A DNA stretch of 64,000 nt from Schistosoma haematobium. Taxonomy: Eukaryota; Platyhelminthes; Trematoda; Strigeidida; Schistosomatidae. The notes under the pieces are model-generated. The model did no database searches. It had not been told where the DNA came from and saw nothing but the letters and a program-made list of their open reading frames with translations. The position numbers and the translations under genes were made by a program. The stretch spans positions 30,301,809 through 30,365,808 of the forward strand of contig NC_067197.1 of NCBI RefSeq assembly GCF_000699445.3. Reading direction: 5' to 3'. Shown piece by piece: positions 58,280-64,000 of this stretch; position 1 is the stretch's first letter, and each line of letters begins with the position of its first letter.

Positions 58280-59500
58280 GGTATGAAGCGATTTTAATCT
58301 CTTGGTTTAAAGGAAGACAGAGAGTGTATACACCGACGCCATTGTGATCGATTCTGAGCTATGTCATCAAGAGTCTCCAACCATCGGTTACGATAGTCAC
58401 GCGGACCCCAATTAAGTAGTCTGCATCTACCAACATGGCTCAGACTAGAAGTTAGTGACTTCAAACGCTGATACAACGTTTTGGTTTGTCAGCCCCTAAC
58501 ATCCTTCTAACCATCCCCAACACTAGCCAGCATTGCATGTCGTGGTAATCGGTGTTCAGGCATACGTAATACGTGGCCCAACCATCTCAGTCGATGAAGA
58601 TTCACAACCTCATCAACTGATTTACCATCATTTCCTAATACCCTGCGTCTGACCTCACTATTACTTACCCGGTGATCCCAGCAGACGCCAGCAATATTTC
58701 TAAGGCATCTGTGGTCAAAGACTAATAGCTTACGAGTGTCTTCTATTCTTAATGGCCATGTTTCGCTGCCGTAAATTAAAACAGAACGGACTGCCGCGCA
58801 GTATACTCGTCCTTTTATTGATGGACGGATATCTCGCCTTCGCCACAGGTGACGTAAGTTGGCAAAAGCCAATCGAGCTTTTCGAATCCGTGCTGAGATT
58901 TCGTCCGATACCAACCCATTAGGGCTGATCAGACTTCCAAGATAAGTGAAGCTGTCAACGCGTTCGACTACTTCACTCCCTATCCTTAGTTCAGGTGTTG
59001 ACGCAGATCAGTCCCGAAGCAACAACTTGCATTTAGAGGGAGAGAAGCGCATTCCAAACATCCTGGCATTGTTGCTCAGTGCTACCAGAAGACTCTGCAT
59101 TTTATCAGCGTCTTCACCAAACAGGACTATGTCATCTGCGTATTCTAAGTCGATAAGTGGACCTCCTGGAAGGAGATCAATACCCGAGAATTCAGTCGAC
59201 GAGAATGTTATTTCCATCAGTAGGTCTATGATGAAGTTAAACAAAAATGGAGAAAGTGGACAGCCTTGACGGACAACACTTGAGGTTGCAAAAGTAGATG
59301 ACAGTTCGCCATAAGCTCTGACTCGACTAGTAGTGTTCGAGTAAAGAGCCTTCACAAGGTTTATGTACTTCTGAGGTACACCTTTCAATGACAGACACTG
59401 CCACAGAATCTCGCGGTCTACCGAGTCAAATGCTGCTTTTAAGTCGAGAAATACCACCATCGTCGGACGCCGATAAGTATGCCTATGTGAGTAACAAATG
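58280..59500 (-). mobile_element. Group-1 LINE, 5'-truncated, near-intact RT and C-terminus (antisense)
   Basis: One minus-strand frame runs from 59500 to 58294 with only a few stops, for example a TGA where related copies have Trp (after SKCKLLLRD). RT motifs: [68 protein letters not shown]. Then come the C-terminal tract SARIRKARLAFANLRHLWRR, SVLIYGSETWPLR, LRWLGHVLRMPEHRLPRHAM, and SHVGRCRLLNWGPRDYRNRW ending near 58294. The catalytic YADD is intact. The 5' half, including endonuclease and RT start, is absent. This is the best-preserved RT in the window. It lies in the last visible CAMTA intron. Confidence 0.88.
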
Positions 59501-59547
59501 AAAGTCGATTGCAATTAATGTAAACTAATCACACCTGTCTTTTATTT

Positions 59548-59640
59548 GAAGTTGGTGCTGATAATTTTGTCTAGAGAGACAATGAAGACTTCACGAATAA
59601 ACGATGCAGCTCAAAGAATACAACTCCACCAGAAGTTTTT
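59548..59640 (+). repeat. Diverged fold-back SINE-like element, right half (copy E)
   Basis: GTTGGTGCTGATAATTTTGT then AACTCCACCAGAAG follow the centre and right arm of the family. With copy D it forms an inverted pair around the antisense LINE at 58280-59500. Confidence 0.55.
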
Positions 59641-59644
59641 CCTG

Positions 59645-60804
59645 GCTTTCGATTCACTTATCAGACAAATGACTTACACTGAAACCATTGTTCTACATAA
59701 ATATGTACTTGTTAATTGATCCAGTGGTTAGTGTTTTAAAGTTCATTTTCAAGTTTATCAAACTATCCTTTTTCCTAAATCAGTGATGGGAATGATACTT
59801 TTTGCTTCCTTGTTTTTAAAAAAAACAGTAAAATGAAGGATACCTTTTCACTAAACAACTCAATGTATGTATGTAACATCATTCATTTGATCTTACAGAA
59901 TTAGGTATATTGATTTACATTTCTGCACAATTTCACTTATCTATTGAGATTGTAAAAAATAAAGTAATATGTTTACCATAAAATCTTCTATTCTAACATT
60001 TTAGTTAACATTAATCATTCTATTCTAGCAAAGTTTTTTAAATCTCAAAATCATTTATAATACCGAGAAGAAATTCATTAAAAAGAGAAGATTGGACGTC
60101 ATCTCTTTCATTACAATCCTAAAATCACAAATGTTTTTTTGTACGTCTAGGAAAATCGTCAACTACCATATACTAAAAATATCTATTCTCCTTTTTTGCT
60201 CATACACTAACTTTTTTTATCTTTTTTTTGTCATTCTATCCACTGACAACAAAAATCCACTTGGTTTTTATTAGTTTCCCTTTATTATTAAATTTTTCAT
60301 TTTTAAAATATCCTGTCATATTTATTCTTGAAATGGTTTGGTGGGAATGGTTCGAATCTCTCAGTGGTGTATCTTCACGAATTTTTCTCAGCTGGATTAT
60401 CATTGATAACGAGGGAAAACTAGACAGATAATTTTTCTTGGTATGGAATTTCTCACCAGTGCCCACCCATAACCCTACTGGAAGTTGATCCTATAACGTT
60501 TAGGTACCTTGGGGAGTGTTTATCATTTGGACTATTGGTTTTGGTTCAGATGTTACACATTTCCATCTTTAGTCGATTCGCAATATGGCGCTACGATCAT
60601 TTAATGTAAAATTGACAGTTGCTGTTATCGCAAGAGTGTGTATGCTGCCAAAGAGTTCCATACTAGGAAGATGATAATCGGTTGAATAAGACAATAAAAA
60701 TACATGTTTTAAAGTTAGTGATTTCATCAGTCCAATTCCAAATTTTAGACTACTGGCTTAAACTCTGCTTTACTTCGATTCGGGTAACCGGTTAATCTCG
60801 AAAG
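59645..60804. other. CAMTA intron 6, nothing recognised
   Basis: AT-rich intron. 60330-60660 is less AT-rich and may be an unnamed repeat; no motif supports a call. Confidence 0.35.
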
Positions 60805-60809
60805 CCTTC

Positions 60810-61326
60810 TGTTATGACCTTGGATGTCTTGTTTTGCTACCACGCGACCTATCGACCAATCCGGATACGACTTATACGAATCTTTACACTAGGCCAACCA
60901 ATGACGTTCAACCGGTGTGGGCAGTTTAGCGTCCTTATTGGTCCTATGTCCTACGAGCCCTTCCACTTGAGTCCAGAACAAGATACCAGCTTCCGAATCA
61001 GAGCAGATCAGACCAGATCATTTATTTCAGGCATACTTGGTTTATATATCAATCACACAGACCGCAACGTACCATAAAATAGGGAATATTTGTACACAAA
61101 TAAGCCCAAAAAGTGGCTGTGAATGTGGGAGGCAGTAGTTAATAAACTGAACATAACTTAAGAACCGTAAATCGTACAATAATAAATTATAGGCCAAAAT
61201 AAAGCTTGTCATAAGAGGGATATAAATATACATAGTGTAATTGTTGAGTAGTTATACAATAAGAATATTAGTCCATGAATAGACCTCGGAAGTTACCTGT
61301 AATTTAATCTCCACTCGGATATAACA
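60810..61326 (+). mobile_element. Solo LTR with intact inverted ends and 5-bp target duplication
   Basis: 517 bp beginning TGTTATGACC and ending GGATATAACA, so the ends are inverted TGTTAT/ATAACA. CCTTC is duplicated directly on both sides (60805-60809 and 61327-61331). The interior matches 8700-9072 and the reversed copy at 24945-25374 (ACGTACCATAAAATAG, ATAAAGCTTGTCATAAGAGG). No coding region adjoins it, as expected after recombination between the two LTRs of a full element. An AATAAA lies inside (near 61198). The parent family (Gypsy or BEL type) is not decided. Confidence 0.88.
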
Positions 61327-61334
61327 CCTTCATA

Positions 61335-63870
61335 CCTCTAATGTAGCTCACAACCGAGTATATAAATCCGTGTACTTCGTAAATGAGTCGCCTCAATGTT
61401 TACATAACCTAATCTATTTATCCAGTTTTTTCCTATAAGAAGTAACTGTTCTCAATAGAGTTCAATATGTTATTTTGTATATTTAGCGGTGAAGTCAATA
61501 TAATAGTTTTAAAGAAACTAATTGAATCGATTTCATTTGAATCTTTTCTGTTCTGTTTTTCCCTAAGATAACTGTTAGTGAATTGAACTGACAATATATT
61601 CTCTTTTCGTTTAATCTAAACCTGTCAATCATATTGATCGACATAATAAGTTCGTAAAGGAGTATCTTAGAACAATAAGGTAGCTATTATTTTTTTTAGC
61701 AAAATGATAATTAAATCTAATATCTGTCTCACTGTAAACAAATTCAAACCACACACCACTCAGCATCCATTCATTCATCCGTTCACCGACTTTCACCGCT
61801 TTAATGATCCTATACTATTCAAATAAACTGTTACGAATTCAAGAGATTGATTTCATGTCTTTATCTGATCACTGTAAAATGGATTCATTTAACTAATATT
61901 CCGATAGGCATACTACTTCAAAGTTGGTTACCAACGCATTTCTAGCATTGCCCACTACATGTTATTGATAATAATTTAGCTGTTTGTTATTATAGAAAAG
62001 GCTTAAATGTCATTGCAACTATTTTGAGATTATAAATGAGCATACTATCTCAACGCTCATTTATTTAGTAAATATTAGGTTGCAGGATTATATTTCAGTT
62101 GTTTCAACTTATCATTTGTTACAAATCGTTTAACCAAGTGTGTGCTGAATGTACTGATATTATTTTGAATGACAAAATGCAGTTTAATTGTACTTGATAT
62201 AATAAGCTGGTTGCTAATTGATCTGGACTAACTAGCTCGCTTAATTTATTGTGTTCGTTTATCCGTGTGTGTGTGTGGGCATCTACTCCACATTCTCTTC
62301 AAGCTATCGTATTTACGACAAAGTACTATGTCGTACACTGTCATAACATGAAAAACGTCAGTGTAACGTAGGAAGTTTACAATGATTCAGCGTATGTAGC
62401 TTGTACTTTACCACCGAGTTAGCGATGTACAATTTAGTCTCTGATTAAACAGACTTGGTTATACAAAATGTCATCTTTGAACAAGATTGGCAAGTCCAGC
62501 CCGTTGTCTATGATTTTAAAATATCTACCTGGACAGAAGTGATATAAGTTGTAACAAATGTAAACAAATAGAGTTCTCTTGTAGTGCAGAAGGGATATTA
62601 TTCCATGGAGGTTATCGACTACTGGTTTGGTTTATACAAGTGGTTACTTATATTGACTGGGTCAAGTATGATTGTCAAAAATATTTGTATTTAATCGCAG
62701 TCAATATAACACAAAATAAACTGATAAAATTTAAACGCGTGCCCAATTTTAGTACTCTGTTATGTCAATGTTTCTATCCTTATTTAAGCCCTGCTCGGAC
62801 GTATTGAACTCATTGAATGAAGAATGTTAACGTTAGTGGTGATGTAGACAAGATTAAGTTAGTCGGTTAGGTGATGAACCTCCTATGAGTTGACTTAGTT
62901 GTATTTTACGAAACCCTAAAATTACTGACCATTGATTTAGATTGTGGGATGAAACATTGACTTCCCGTGTAGGGTTTCTCGTTATGAAAACTACAGATGA
63001 TTATAGACACAGTTCGTAAATATAGTTCGAAACCGATTACACTTTTAAAGATACATCCATCTTTCATCTCAGTTTCTATTGATGTTGTCTTTCTTTTCTG
63101 TTATGATATGCTGTTCTAAACTCAACTGCGTGTATGTGGTGTTACGTGCTTTGAACATCTATCAATTTCATATTTTAGACTATCTAATTCTCTCTTCATT
63201 TTTCTCTTGTTATAATCAATCATGAATCAATGTAATTAGTATATAACGTTTAACTTCCTAATTTTGAGTTCGAACCTTCTCTTTCTCGATAAATATTATT
63301 CCATGTTTCTATTTACGTGATCAGGTATTTGATTTGTGAGTTGATTTCCTTGATATGACCAGTTTATATTGATACAATATTTATGTCTAGTTATTACATT
63401 GATTTGAGTTGGATTTAACCAATTCATTACCGTATTCAAGCATTAAATTAAGATAGTGGCCTTGATATCAACTCTTCCAATTGGTCGTAACACTACTGTT
63501 ATTCTTATATGCTTTCACACAATGTTCTGATTTGGGGACTTGTTAAGCGAAGTATTGTCCACGAATATCAAGCAATAAGAGTAGCTGGGTTGTAATAAGA
63601 AAACTCATAACACATCAATCACTTGATAATTCATTATACTAACATATACGAGTAATCAGTGAAATCCTTTACTTGTAGCTGATATATGTTGTTTTGTTTA
63701 TTTATTCAGAAAAAATGGGCCTGATTTTTTCCATAGTTTTTCCTGCCCGTCATGTTGAACAATTTAATATCTCGTTCAATGTAAAATGGTATTTATTTTT
63801 TAAACATGCATTTAAACATACATTTTAAATAACAATAAGTTGAACTTCTTCGAAAATATAATTAACATAG
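61335..63870. other. CAMTA intron 6, nothing recognised
   Basis: AT-rich sequence to near the window end with no further CAMTA exon, gene or assignable repeat. Confidence 0.4.
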
Positions 63871-63875
63871 TTCTA

Positions 63876-63876
<1 letters not shown>

Positions 63877-63937
<61 letters not shown>
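63877..63937. repeat. (ATT)n microsatellite
   Basis: About 20 ATT units close to the window end. Confidence 0.9.
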
Positions 63938-64000
63938 GATTAAACAAAAATATCATGCGTGTTAAGCCTTTTATTGAAGTCCAAGTTTATCATTCTGTTT

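Overview
The window looks like nuclear DNA of a parasitic flatworm, most probably Schistosoma or a close trematode. The evidence is the AT-rich sequence, animal genes split by long introns alongside introns of only 37-47 nt, and dense decayed schistosome-type repeats (three non-LTR retrotransposon groups, BEL/Pao and other LTR remnants, fold-back elements). No bacterial operon, CRISPR array or complete functional tRNA was seen.

Five protein-coding loci could be built by joining exons whose reading phases agree. (1) SUGP1, a spliceosomal SURP/G-patch protein, on the minus strand (exons between 18706 and 3917; last few residues not found). (2) A NOVA/pasilla-type KH-domain splicing regulator on the plus strand (29250-38476), apparently without the third KH domain. 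(3) A compact single-domain asparaginase-like enzyme on the minus strand (43012-40883). (4) A secreted Pro/Gly/Tyr-rich protein of unknown function on the plus strand (43224-44111), head-to-head with the asparaginase gene across 211 bp. (5) The N-terminal, CG-1 DNA-binding part of a CAMTA transcription factor on the plus strand (49824-57120), running out of the window. Two genes here, SUGP1 and NOVA, concern pre-mRNA splicing, but there is no sign that the loci form one functional system.

Layout: 1-3.3 kb is nested LINE debris. 3.9-18.7 kb is SUGP1, whose introns hold an RTE copy interrupted by an LTR, a BEL/Pao pol remnant, a tRNA-Trp-headed retroelement, a fold-back SINE-like element and a 138-bp-arm palindrome. 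18.8-29.2 kb is gene-poor, with CR1-like and RTE-like copies. 29.25-38.5 kb is NOVA, with an internally deleted RTE copy in an intron bounded by a perfect 11-bp target duplication. 40.9-44.2 kb is the divergent gene pair. 45.6-48 kb is a decayed LINE. 49.8-64 kb is CAMTA with repeat-filled introns, including a solo LTR with intact 5-bp target duplication.

The main novelty lies in the repeats: a tRNA-Trp-headed element sharing both flanking modules with a LINE copy, and a palindromic SINE-like family with retroposition-type target duplications and a loop found in both orientations. All family assignments are by eye from translated motifs; no database search was possible.
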